A DNA stretch of 64,000 bases from contig OX465580.1 in the NCBI GenBank assembly GCA_950022655.1, forward strand, positions 45,630,028 to 45,694,027, written 5' to 3'. Numbering within the stretch: the first letter of the stretch is position 1; each line of letters opens with the position of its first letter. Shown here in pieces: positions 53,255 to 64,000 of the stretch. Below the pieces are notes generated by a model. The model made no database searches and was not told where the DNA came from. It saw only the letters and a list, made by a program, of their open reading frames with translations. This DNA comes from Alentia gelatinosa. Lineage: Eukaryota; Annelida; Polychaeta; Phyllodocida; Polynoidae. Made by a program: the position numbers and the translations under genes.

Positions 53255-56200
53255 CAGGTTAAATAAAGATCTTTTAAAAAACCCTGATTACGGTAGGCTC
53301 CAGTGACCAATAACAAATTCTTACATACACTGTTTGTTCGCTATATGCCTAGGTTCCTGTGCTAAAGTCTAGATGATATCTACAATGATACTGGGTGATT
53401 AAATATAGGTTTCACCCTGTCATATGACGAATGGGTTGGTATTTTGGCTACCAAAGTTGGAATGTTATAAAGGTGGTCAAGTGTCTTCTGGTCACATTGT
53501 CTTCGGATTTTGGCTGGTCAGCCACTGCCGGACAGCAATTGTGTCGTGGGACAACGCCTACCATGAGAAAAATAATTTGGAATAACTTGACCAACCGGAA
53601 ATCGTTAAAGTGAAGTATGACTGCATCCAGCACCTGGTTTGGTGAGAAATCAATATCCAGTTTTAAGCAGGTCTATATATCCGTGAAATTATTTCCTGTG
53701 TATCTCAGCTGTTCTTGCTCTATGCCACACATATTTGTAATTCCTTAGAGTAGAGTTCTGTACACATTCCATATTGGTGACGTAGTACCTGGGCCCCTCA
53801 CCTGACACATGGCGTGGTGAATCCGGCCGACAACTCCGCGCTGACCCGGCGTGATGTTAGAGATTAATCAGCCTGCTGTCTGATCCCAATCAAGCCCTCA
53901 TTTCCGCTGACCTCAGTGGTCGCCCTGCTAGATGTAGCCTTACCTTTGCATGTCTCTCCGTGGTGATGTGGTGGTGGCTGCCTACGAAGACCACCATTTA
54001 TGGTTAATTTTCCTCGCTCAGCTCGAGAATTACACCATAATTTACCTGCAGCACGCACAGCACGTCGGAAGGGAGGGTTATTTCGCACGTGAGGCATGTA
54101 GGGTTTTTTGCTTTCCTGTGGCGTCTTAGCTATGTTGGAAATTTTAAAAGGTTTTATAGTTTCTAATAGATCAAACTGAATTGTAATCCGAAAGCCAATC
54201 CAATGCTAACATTCTCTCCTGTTTCCTTTTGTCCCATTACCTTTTTGAATCTTTTCTCTTAATCGAAACATGATTAATCGGAAATTCTCTTACATTATAT
54301 TTGATAAAGTCCCATTTTGTATCAAGATTTAATTGGTCATTTTCTGTGATACAATCTCCTGTAAAATAATCCTAATGAGATCAAACGCCACTAATGAATG
54401 GTCTGTTAACGCCATATGAATAATTCTTGGGTCTATGACCTTGTTTATAATGTATTCTGACGAGCAACCAACTGAGAAAAGTTGGATTGGAATCTCTTAA
54501 GAAATCTGATAACGCCAATGTATTTGTAGCTTCGGTTTGTCTTGTGTAGGGGCATATATATTTATGCTTCCTGATAGGTATTTTTCTCCATAAATATTGA
54601 CCCTGCAAACAATAATTCTGCCAGCTATGTCCTTCTCGGTTCCCTGCACCTTGACATTATCATCTTTCTTAGACATGGCGAACCCCTTGAGTCGGAAGAC
54701 CCGTTTTAAAAAGCAATATTACCTTTCCATTCGTGTCGCCATATTGACGTAACACAAGTCCAGTTGGAGTCTAGGCGTTTTATATGAGTCTGTAATACGA
54801 TGACATTGAAACAGAGAGGAGTAATACCGGTCTTGAATTGCATGGCCAGTATAAGGCCTTTCTTCAACAGCAGGAGAGCCTCACTGAAGTTGAGTGTACT
54901 GACTAGATGGACTTTGTTGAAAACTGGGTTATAAACTACCTGGATGAGCCACAGTCTGTGTACTTCACAAAGGTAGGTAAACGTTAATCCCGTTGTTTTG
55001 GTTTCCTTGTACAAAGGAGATGCAGGGCTTATCGTAAAAGTGTTCAGCTATACCAATAGACAAGTTATAGACAGTGTACACTAATTTCAAATATGTGATT
55101 GATTTTGTAATGCTGAAATTGTACTTTTCAAAATTTTCAGAAAATAAAAGTGATGAGGAAAAGGTAGTTTACGAAATTCGGCACACATACAGAGCATGGT
55201 TTTCTCATTTAGAATTAATAAAGCTTGTATTTGTATTTTGAAGAGATGGGACTAGACACTCTTTCAAATCTTTCAGACGTTCCATGAAAAGAAATTGACT
55301 TTCACACATAAGATTATAAAACTGAACAGTTTGAAGAAAGTCAGTATAATTGGTATTTTCATAAAGCTGAGATGTTGCTTTAACAGTAACACAAGTTATT
55401 TTATTGATTAAATGTATTTATTTTCGTCTTGTTCTTTATTAGCCCATAAATCTCACCCTTATACGTAATCAAGGAGTAAATGACTATGATTCTTCAGGGC
55501 TTAAATGCATTATTACTTGAACAGAGCTCTATGCTTTGCTAGTGCAAACATGAAAAATGACTACGACTCAGCGCTTGTTTTGATGGTTTCCGATTTACTC
55601 TTTGACCTATAGAAATAAAATCACGTAACTATGTACAATTTCGCCAATTGTCGATCAGGTATATCCCGATGCCGAAGGCGAATGTACAGTGCATTTTACA
55701 TCAAGACAGTAATCCAATATCCGTAAAATACATGCTTTCAAAAACACAGCTATAATATCACATTCTGTTTCGGTCACAAATGGAAATTCCCCATTCCTTG
55801 CAAACTCTGGTCATGCAAGTTAGATCTCGCTACGATATTGCTCTGACAATTATGTGACATAAAGCACCGTGAATACCAAAATGCCACATCCTTTACTTAT
55901 CAACATGGATGGTCGATAACAGGGAGCATGCTCGCGTTTGCCTCTACAGTGGGTATTTATCTGACAGTGCATCCATTGGGAACCCCACCATTGCTAGGGG
56001 ACATAAGGGCCTCTTTGGCCACTTAATCTTGTGGTACCAGCCATGACCACTGGGGTTAATGAGGCCATTACCAACACGCTGCTGTCATTGAGAAGCCTTG
56101 GAACGTCCAGCAGTGTCATTTGTAAGCATTCCAGAAACCGAACCGGACTTAACTTGACGCAATTTCCTTCCTGTACAACTCATATATCGCTCAGTGGTCA

Positions 56201-57500
56201 CTAGTAATGGGGAAATACCTAAGATAGTATATTCAAAGGGTTCAGGGTGTTCTTTATTATCTGTGTGCAATTTCCAATCTACTTCATCACCAACAAAGCA
56301 AGAAAATGGTAATAGCCACAAAATATCCTAATTTTCCTTTACTCGGGTCGGTGCAAGATTGTGGCGAACATGTAAAGTGGGTTTCACACATAGAGACCAA
56401 TGCGACTGAGACTGGTGTTCTTCACACCTTTCATACTATTCCCGTGGTTTCAGACGGTTCTTCTTTGGTACAGAATTCTCATGGTAAATAGCTTTTACCA
56501 GTCTCAAGGAAAATGGTGAATTTGATTTACATGAAAAGACATACCTAGTACATTATCTCAGACATAGTTACAGTGACAACTCGACCTTGGGACGGGATAA
56601 CCGTGACATCAAAACCTCCTGTGCCGGTCGTCAAAATGACTTAACATGTTTTATGTCGTTCAGTAACGCTTCTCACACGTTTTTTCCCGATGCTTTGACC
56701 AAATGACGTCTTCCAGAAAAACAGCCATTTGTCTAGCATCGGAGCCGACGTTGAAACTAAACAGTTGTAGACATACTGTAAACTTTGAGTACAGTCATTC
56801 GTCAAGACGACCTTTGCAGACGACTATTAAACTCAAGTCGGACATTTTGACTACCATTTGTTACCCCCTTACCCATCTGCATTTTTACCATATTTATACT
56901 CTGTCGGGTGTAGTACATGTATGTCAAGCTATTATTGTTATATGTAATTATAGTTTATGCCAAGAGCAATTTTCTGTGATATCGATAGGATTTTGTGTCC
57001 TTGCAAACATGGATTCATATAAAAGGATTTTACTTGCTGATGGTAAAACAGGTGGACTCCCCACCAGGACTCTTTAACACCAAAATGAACTGAAAATTGA
57101 ATAAAGAACCTATTTTAAGAATCACGGATTCCGCAAGAACCTCAGTACATATTCGATGTATATATTTGATGTAAATTTTATAGCCAAGCTCTTTGTAATA
57201 TATTTATCCATAATGTTGGGGTAAGTCATACCGGCTGCGATGCTGATGCTCTCGTAGTCCAAATATAGTATTAAAAAGAAAAGAAAATCCCCCATTTCAT
57301 TTCAAAGCTCCTCGCCTCAACTCGACACACAGCACCTTCACATCACACCACAACGTCTACTTCTCCCCTCACCAAGATTAAACTCTCACCATGCCCGCTC
57401 AGAGGCATCTGCATAGCCTACACTTCGCCTCGTAAGTCAAGCACCTCGCTCCACGACTGTCTTCGCTTCACGCCCGCCTGCGACGTCTTCCATCTACAGA
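53255..57500. other. Long non-coding stretch
   Basis: No gene recognised. The longest open frame (56703-57077, +, 124 codons) has no domain and sits in ordinary AT-rich sequence. Confidence 0.45.
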
Positions 57501-57554
57501 ACATGCAGATTGGCCACCAACCCCTGTCTGCGCTGAGTATTTTTTCGTATTTAC

Positions 57555-57690
57555 ATTTGGGGGGTGGGGGACTTAATTTTGTAACTAGCAGGGGGGGGGG
57601 TCTAATTTTATTCCTAGTTTTCCATTACGGGGGCGGGGCTGTGGATACATTTTTCAGGGGACTTTGTGGAGGCGGGATCAATTTTTTTTG
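57555..57690 (+). repeat. G-rich tracts, first block
   Basis: Four or more runs of three to nine Gs within 130 bp (GGGGGGTGGGGG, GGGGGGGGG, GGGGGCGGGGC, GGAGGCGGG) alternating with T-rich spacers. It abuts the LINE 3' relic, and a similar block lies on its other side (58445-58650). Confidence 0.6.
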
Positions 57691-57699
57691 TCTTCTGAT

Positions 57700-58405
57700 T
57701 TTTTGTTGTTGTTGAGAAAGAGTTTATTGACATAAGGTTTCACATACATGTAAATGATTTTCAAACAACAGATGTCAAGAGATAACAGTCAACACGGACT
57801 TGACAGCAGCTCCACTGGCTGTTATTGGCTCGTGTCTCGTGGTCGAGATTTTTCCAAACAGTGGGCTGGGAGGAAAACAGCACACAGACGACATACATCA
57901 TACAAAACATAGAACACTTAGACACATAGACACTGCCATACAATTACCAACTGAAAAAGGGGAAGTCAAAAAACTTGAGGGGCAGCTACATTTATCATAC
58001 ACAGCATATTGTCATCAGTACTTTTTGGCTCCACTGACTTCAGCGTAGCGAGTCACCAAATATGTCTTCCAACCGTAGTTTCTTTACTTGCAGTTTGAAA
58101 TTGTCCCTACTGATAGTCCCCTGGATATCATAATCTAGTTTATTCCAAACACTGCCTCCATAGTATAGGGGGGATCTCTTGAACATATCTGTCTTAGGTC
58201 TTTTGAGTTTAACTTGTAGCTTGCTTTCGGTTCAAGTATCTGGGCCTACAAGTCTGCCTCCAACCAGATTTTCCGGATTTGAGGCCCACCAGCGAATAAA
58301 GGATAGTAGGTGTTTCGTTCTACGTACAATAAGATTCTCCAAATTGGCCCTCTTAAAGATAGAGTCAACCCCAACTGTATCTGGCAACCTGACTTTGTAA
58401 CACCC
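57700..58405 (-). pseudogene. LINE 3' relic
   Basis: The - strand encodes FKRANLENLIVRRTKHLLSF (58350 down), then KLKRPKTDMFKRSPLYYGGS and VWNKLDYDIQGT (about 58200-58130). These match the LINE ending (YHGGTTWN of the 25.7-kb copy). At 57716-57735 TCAATAAAC and an A-rich tail on the - strand mark its 3' end. Confidence 0.65.
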
Positions 58406-58444
58406 TCAAGGCATTGTTCATTAGGGTTTGTAAATTTGTTCTTT

Positions 58445-58650
58445 GACTAGCATGGGGACGGGTGACTTATTTTGATAATTTTGGGGGGTAGGTGGGGGGG
58501 GGGTGAGAGGTCCTAGTTTTACTTGGATTTTTTCAGGGTAGGGATTTAAGAATATCATGAGTACGATTGGTGCTCATTTTATTTTTATACTTCCCTGGGG
58601 ACCTTTTTGAAAAAGACAATTTTAGGAGGGGGGTCGGGTTGGCAATTGGA
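58445..58650 (+). repeat. G-rich tracts, second block
   Basis: Runs such as GGGGGGTAGGTGGGGGGGGG and GGAGGGGGGTCGGG with T-rich spacers, like the block at 57555-57690. The two were probably one sequence split by the LINE insertion. Confidence 0.55.
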
Positions 58651-58654
58651 TTAT

Positions 58655-60900
58655 ATCTACTGTATTATACTTCCAAACAAGATTATATTCGCATATGATA
58701 TAACTAATAACCTATATGGTTATGATACTGAGATCATGGTATTACGACATAGCTAAGGTATACCATAAATGGAAGACCAACCTTGAGGTGCATTTATGTG
58801 ATGATAAAAAAAGGCCTCGGCACCCTCGGTGTGAAGAACACCGCTCGGCTGCAGGGTGGTCCCCGCAGCCAGGTGATCTCCGCCACAGCCTTTTCCTAAT
58901 ATATACCCGAATTCCCAATTGATATATAAATATCCTAGATTGTATGGAATCTTCACATATCTATATAACTTTAAACATTTATTAGCCTTTAAACTCAAAC
59001 TGAACATACAGTAGGATTCACACGATGGGATTTTTGTACCTCCCAGGGTGTTTGTCTGAAACAAATCCTGCTGAGATTTTGTACCGGAACACAATCTTCT
59101 CGTCTGAACTGTAGGGTTACATTTCCTTGAGAGAATATTTCCCCTGCAATTGGCGGCGACAATTACCACTGACCAGGTACAGAATCTAATGATATTTTCA
59201 CTTTAAAGATGTTTAAATTATAGGAGCACTTTGGTGAGACAAGTGGATCCGCTGCTGAGTAGTGATTGAGTACCAAACCGAGTCAATAGGAGACCAGCAA
59301 GTAGAGTCAGATGTTCTTCAAACCATTCAACTCAAGTGTGCTTGAGTACCAAGGTGAGGGTGTATCCTTCTATGTGAATCAAATAAGTCATTTTCCTTGA
59401 GACTGGTAAAAAGACTTTGTCATGAGAATTTTGTGTACTAAAGGAGAATTGTCTGAGACTAGGGAAATGTGTGAAGTAATTGATTTGTGTTTAGTTTTTT
59501 TGTTCCGTAGGCAGTATGGTTGGTGCCGTGGTTGGAAAAGCAAAGCGGTGGGTGTAGGAGTGTTTGAAAGTTCGCTAAGCCCCGTATATTAGTCTCTACT
59601 TGTGAATCCCACTTCAATAAAGTGGTGCCCTTAAATCAAGGTAAAGATATATGAGTAGAGTCCATCAGTCTAGCCAAGTGGTGCCATCAGTCCAGGTAAA
59701 CTGAAAAGAGGTGTCAGACAGGTGCCATCGGTCCGTAGTGCCATCGGTCCAGTTACCCGCTCCTTCTCTGACCGCCGCCTCGAGCTCTGTGTTCCCTCTC
59801 TCCTTCGCTCTCCTCACGTCTCTTGGCGCCCAGATCTCTCCAACTCAGCAAAGCGATATGACAGAAACTTATTTGCAAATTCGGCCTCTTTTTCTGTCAT
59901 TACCGTTCCCAAATGTTTGCAATTGCTTAAAATGACATACACCTCTATTTTCAAATAAACCTGGTCATTGTTTTCCTCTTATCACACATGTACAGTATGT
60001 CTATTTTCCTCAAATAAGAAAAAAATAAGGTTTTCAATACTGAAATGGCTTATTCATGTCCTACATTGAAAGTTCCTTTTTCGATTCACAACCACTGCCA
60101 TAAGAAAGCTAGAAGTAGCGCCAGCTGAACAGTAGAACTCTGTAGATTAATTATCAAAGTAGAGAAGACAGTAATGAGGCACCACCTGATGAATAAAACA
60201 AGAAGCATGAGTCTCCCGTTGACGCGTCAACAGCGACACAAGGTCTATTCCTAGCTCCTTGGGCGGTCCTACATCGAAAAAAGGCTATCACTTCCTCATC
60301 TCAAATAGGTAGCAACTGACTACTGACTGTCTGCCTCGTTTCTGGTAGGTCTGATAAGATAGATCAAGTTCAACCTTCCACTGTGTGTACACTAAAATGT
60401 CTTCGTTAATTATGATTATCTAAAGGTAAATACGTCTGTGTTTAGAAACTTTTTCTGGATTCATTAATATTTACGTGTCCAATTTTGACTGGTTTGAGAC
60501 AAGCGGCCTTACGCTCCGATGAGTTAACTTGTGGTAATATCCGAGCTCACGCCAACTCCAAGAAACTTATGACCGCTTTTATCTGAAACCAATATACATT
60601 TGATTTATCATCCACCTTTTGTGTCAATATATACAACATCCATATGCTCCGGGTATGTAGATACTCGCACCCTATGTGTTCTCTATGGACACCTTGTATT
60701 AGGTGGACCATAAATAGTTGATCCAAACAATACACTTTCTCAACAATTGTACTGCAGAGGTGGTCAGGCATCGGGGGTGTGGCAGTTTAACGATGTGCAT
60801 GCACCCTGCAATCGGGTCTGGTAAAAACAAGGTTAACTTTTCTTGATTTGATCTTGCCCATCACCTACTGCATGTGTCAGGCAAAAGTGCAACTACCCAG
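58655..60900. other. Non-coding stretch with a short GTGCCATCGGTCC repeat
   Basis: 59670-59755 holds three to four copies of GGTGCCATCRGTCC. Upstream, an AATAAA at 59617 is followed by GTGGTGCCC. An old LTR and primer-binding site is conceivable but nothing else supports it. No gene recognised. Confidence 0.4.
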
Positions 60901-60902
60901 CA

Positions 60903-61228
60903 ACTTCGTTTCCATTTGCCGACTATTTGGCACCGATCTACAGTCAGGAACCACTGATGGTTTTTTTGGGGGTATACCAACGCCGATTCGGTGAATGGAA
61001 ACGAGATTTCCAGAAAATATTCACAGATTAATTTGGTCTAGATTGTGTAAAAAGGCCACCAGCGACAGAGGAAATCTGTGTGTACCTTGACATATACTGT
61101 AGAAACAGTGTATACAATGCATCCTACCCGATAAATTGATACCGACATATAGTCGGTGGCATCAAATACAGACTTTTATGGTGCCTCAAAATATCTCTGC
61201 CGTTTCCATCGGCCAATGGAAACGAAGT
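60903..61228. mobile_element. MITE with 20-bp TIRs
   Basis: Left end ACTTCGTTTCCATTTGCCGA, right end complementary with one mismatch (61209-61228). A third partial copy, GAATGGAAACGAGA, lies inside near 60991. No ORF; target duplication not resolved. Confidence 0.6.
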
Positions 61229-61229
61229 T

Positions 61230-62840
61230 TATAAGGGACGATAACGTCACTGCCTGCTGTTGCTTCACGTGTTGGGAAGCTCTATAATCTCGACGCATTA
61301 CATGTTAAGCACTCTTTGACTCTACAGGTGTTTGGAAGGCGTAGTTGAGTCCTGATTAAAAGATCAAAGATGGCTTCTGCGGACGATCTCGTATGTTCGG
61401 CACTTTGCAGTAAGTCCTGACTAGTTAGCCACCGGGAAGGGTACGTATCTCACCGTGAGCTCACTATGGTTTATACTGCGTTACTTCAAAACATGGGACA
61501 GTATACATTTAATATGCATAGGATATTTCAAGCAGCAGCGAGGGCGGGGAACTGTAAGGTTTCTGAGAGTACGCAAAAAGAGGTGACTCAGGGATTCGAG
61601 CATTAGTATAACTAAAGAAGTGGAGAGAGTCTGCTACACTTCCTTGGTATAACGGGCATGCTTTTTATGATTTCTGAAATAAAAGTAGATCATGTTTATT
61701 GAGAGATATACCTCAATTTTTCTAAATCGATAATTTATGAATGATGCTGTAGTATCTAGTATTTAAGTGTTTTCTACAAGTTGTTATGGATTGACGTGAT
61801 CTGAGATCGTGTCTTGTGGTCTTTGGTCTGACAAAAAGCTTTCCAACTCTGTATTGATGTTTTTGGGTTTTTTTTTAAGAGAGCTTAACTTCGTTTATTA
61901 TTCCAGAAAAAAAACAGGTACATAGTCAAAGTAGTAACTTGTCTATTCTGTACGAACATGTAAACAATCCATCGATGAACAATTATATATCCAATAGACG
62001 ACACTTGCACACCCCAACGTTTAACAATAGCTGGAAAAAGAAAACTTAAAGAACCTTGTACCAGAGAAACAAATATAGAATGTTTGCACATAATTCTTGC
62101 ACTATCTTGAAAAACTCGGAAATTATAAAAGCATAATAGATGCATAAAATGCAGCACCAAAAACATCTATCCACCTAGGCACCGGATGAACATTACATGT
62201 CTACATGGAAGTTGGATGTGCACAGAAGAAATACATACTGTCTTAATAGTCGCTCTATTTTTTATTCTTTTATTTTATTTTAACTCTGTATTGATAATAA
62301 TTCAGTGAGATGTTCCTGACACGTTATAAAGACTGTTGTCTCAAACTAGCATTTACGAGCGGTCGCGGAAATATTTCATTGGTATGAAATATGATTTATA
62401 GAAAACATACACCTCGTGATTATGAGAACAATATATACATGTCCGTTTCCATCAGCCATGATTATATCTGATCTTTCGAGTTTCCTGTCGTTGAACGTTC
62501 AGGTATCCCAACCTAATCTTGGGATTCATTATCCACCGAATACAAAGTGTCCATAGAAAAGGGGAATAATGCTCACTGTTATTTTCAGCAAGGTAAACAT
62601 CTCTAGGGTTGGAAAATATATGATAGCATTGTATTCATGGTAGCTTTCTATGTTTTTCTAGCCTTTTAGTAACTCCACCCAAAATGAACTTTTCTTAAAA
62701 CAGCATTGAGCAAAAGAAGGCATCCTATTTAAAACTACTGGCTCTCTCTTAATATCAGCTCTATCCTCTTGAAACTTGGTCATCCTGTATATGCCTCATA
62801 TAAGATGTATACAACCGTCCATGTTGCAGTTATATATACA
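61230..62840. other. AT-rich non-coding stretch
   Basis: No gene recognised. A T run at 61861-61875 followed by GTTTATTATTCC could be the reversed tail of an old retroelement. Confidence 0.45.
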
Positions 62841-62844
62841 TCAC

Positions 62845-63240
62845 ATATAAGCCTGATTCGAGGGGCGGGCAGGGAGGGTATGAGGAGGACGGCGGTGGAC
62901 GGTGGGGGCTGGGCACAGATGAGTGGTCAGAAATGGAGGGGGGAGACAGGTAGCATGGGCAGGGCAGTCGAAAACCCTCCTTTTTTTATCAGTATACATA
63001 TATGCCAAACATATACAACCAGCATATATATAATGCACACAGTATGTTTCCTCTCATATATGCCTGGCGGTAAATACAGCCATTACGGCTCTGTATATAA
63101 GAGGAAACAGTATTGTATATGCCACATACGCTGGCACGCAATATGGACGTATATATCTAGAAACATGCCAATGTACATTAGATACGTGCATTTACGCAGT
63201 GGCGTAGATATGAATAAATTGGAGGTTTTCACGCAGTGAT
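62845..63240 (+). repeat. Dispersed repeat family D, copy 4
   Basis: Same orientation as copy 1: G-rich block (62860-62980, sharing GAGTGGTCAGAAAT), T run, then ATATACATATATGCCAAAC, GGTAAATACAGCC, a GCTGGC-CG-A-TATGGACGTA part, GCAGTGGCGTA and the end CGCAGTGATAGG. Confidence 0.65.
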
Positions 63241-63264
63241 AGGAATTCCTAAAGCTTCTTTAGC

Positions 63265-64000
63265 ATGAAGAGAGATCTAGAGACTCTAAAAAAGAAAGCA
63301 ACTGAGAGTCTTATTGAGGAGGTTGGAAACACTGGTACTACATCAAAAAAGCCCAGTACAAAATCATCATCAGAGGGAAGGGTGTATGATCCAATCTACA
63401 TTTTCTGTAGAAAAATTCAGTTTCAAAAATGCTCCAAGATCTGTGAAAAGCTTATTTAAACTTTGGAACTAAGAACAGATCAAACACTACAAGAATTTTC
63501 CACAAAAAAGGGAAATGAAAACATTCTCATAACAGCAAGTCGAGACCTAGTTGTTGTAGAAGCACACTGTCATGTTTCTTGCTATAAGAATTATTCAAGG
63601 GGCAAGAAAATAGAAAATGAAGTTAAAGCTCAGAAAGAATTTTTTTTTAAAAAGATGATGAACTGTATACAAGGATTGAGGGAGAAGTCTATGAATGCCT
63701 TTACAGATATATATAAGGACTAATATCATTTCTAACAAGGAGATTGTGGCAGTCACTTCTTTGACATAAATGCTGGAATCCTTTATGCTTTATGCATTCT
63801 GGTGGAGTTGCACAACTGGAGATTCTCAAATCAGAACTTTGAGAATCAGCAGATATATTTCCAGATGACCAGGGAAAATTGTTATTGGTTCCTGACTGTG
63901 TATCCCTCAAAGAACTAGTCTTGGTAAATCAAATGCTTAATAGGGAACTCAGAGTTTAGAAGGCAAGATCAACAAACATCAACAAGATTATAGACCAGAC
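63265..64000 (+). pseudogene. Transposon-associated Cys/His protein, broken, runs off the window
   Basis: Frames 63265-63459 and 63463-63723 read YDPIYIFCRK...KCSKICEKL, a stop, then ILITASRDLVVVEAHCHVSCYKNYSRG. This Cys/His arrangement (…VVEAHCHVSCY) is one I associate with large proteins carried near transposons in invertebrate genomes, though I cannot name the family with certainty. From 63830 another frame gives SADIFPDDQGKLLLVPDCVS and KELVLVNQMLNREL after an in-frame stop. At least one stop and two shifts break it. It starts right after family D copy 4. Confidence 0.55.

Noticed and set aside
56703..57077. 124-codon plus-strand frame
   Set aside because: No recognisable domain or splice context; compatible with chance.
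59590..59760. Possible LTR end plus primer-binding site (AATAAA then GTGGTGCCC)
   Set aside because: No second LTR, no TG...CA ends and no gag-pol sequence nearby.

Overview
The window looks like repeat-rich nuclear DNA of an animal, most likely a marine invertebrate. This rests on the co-occurrence of DIRS/Ngaro tyrosine-recombinase retrotransposons, Penelope-like elements (PLEs), LINEs and many TIR and hairpin MITEs. The species cannot be named from sequence alone. No bacterial operons, tRNAs, rRNAs or CRISPR arrays were seen, and no convincing spliced host gene. Almost every recognisable protein belongs to a transposable element.

Left part (1-16.9 kb): a nested stack of elements. A degraded LINE on the + strand appears in three pieces (about 1.6-2.94, 7.09-7.73 and 12.92-13.09 kb). 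A decayed DIRS-type element lies on the - strand (3.1-5.6 kb) between the first two pieces. A young Ngaro-type element (7730-12914) sits exactly between the second and third. The Ngaro copy has textbook split direct repeats (A1 ... B1-A2 ... B2) that look identical on reading. It encodes gag, reverse transcriptase/RNase H and a tyrosine recombinase with R-H-R-Y intact, but its RNase H carries a frame-breaking deletion. Gag and RT overlap at a canonical A AAA AAC slippery site followed by a GC hairpin. A 5'-truncated PLE (GIY-YIG end, - strand, 14.2 kb), several MITEs and a hammerhead-ribozyme-like structure (16792-16860) follow.

Middle part (17-36 kb): minisatellites, a dispersed repeat family (four copies in the window, one with a 132-bp TG microsatellite), a pogo-like MITE, and a 5'-truncated LINE whose 653-codon RT frame is uninterrupted (25729-27690, - strand). 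A tandem duplication follows at 29-30 kb. The most interesting unit is a PLE at 31958-35530. It is bounded by 66-bp terminal inverted repeats that look perfect. It carries an extra upstream ORF with an RG-rich tail, joined by a TGATG stop/start overlap to the RT-GIY-YIG ORF. The RT ORF has three frame shifts at A runs.

Right part (36-64 kb): mostly non-coding. It holds piggyBac-like MITEs with TTAA target sites and arrays of a GATGCCTTAAGGCATC palindrome, a long-TIR element containing one of them, hairpin MITEs sharing a loop motif, a DIRS gag/RT relic, two LINE 3' relics, a 735-bp tandem duplication with an embedded minisatellite, G-rich tracts, and at the far end a broken transposon-associated gene running off the window.
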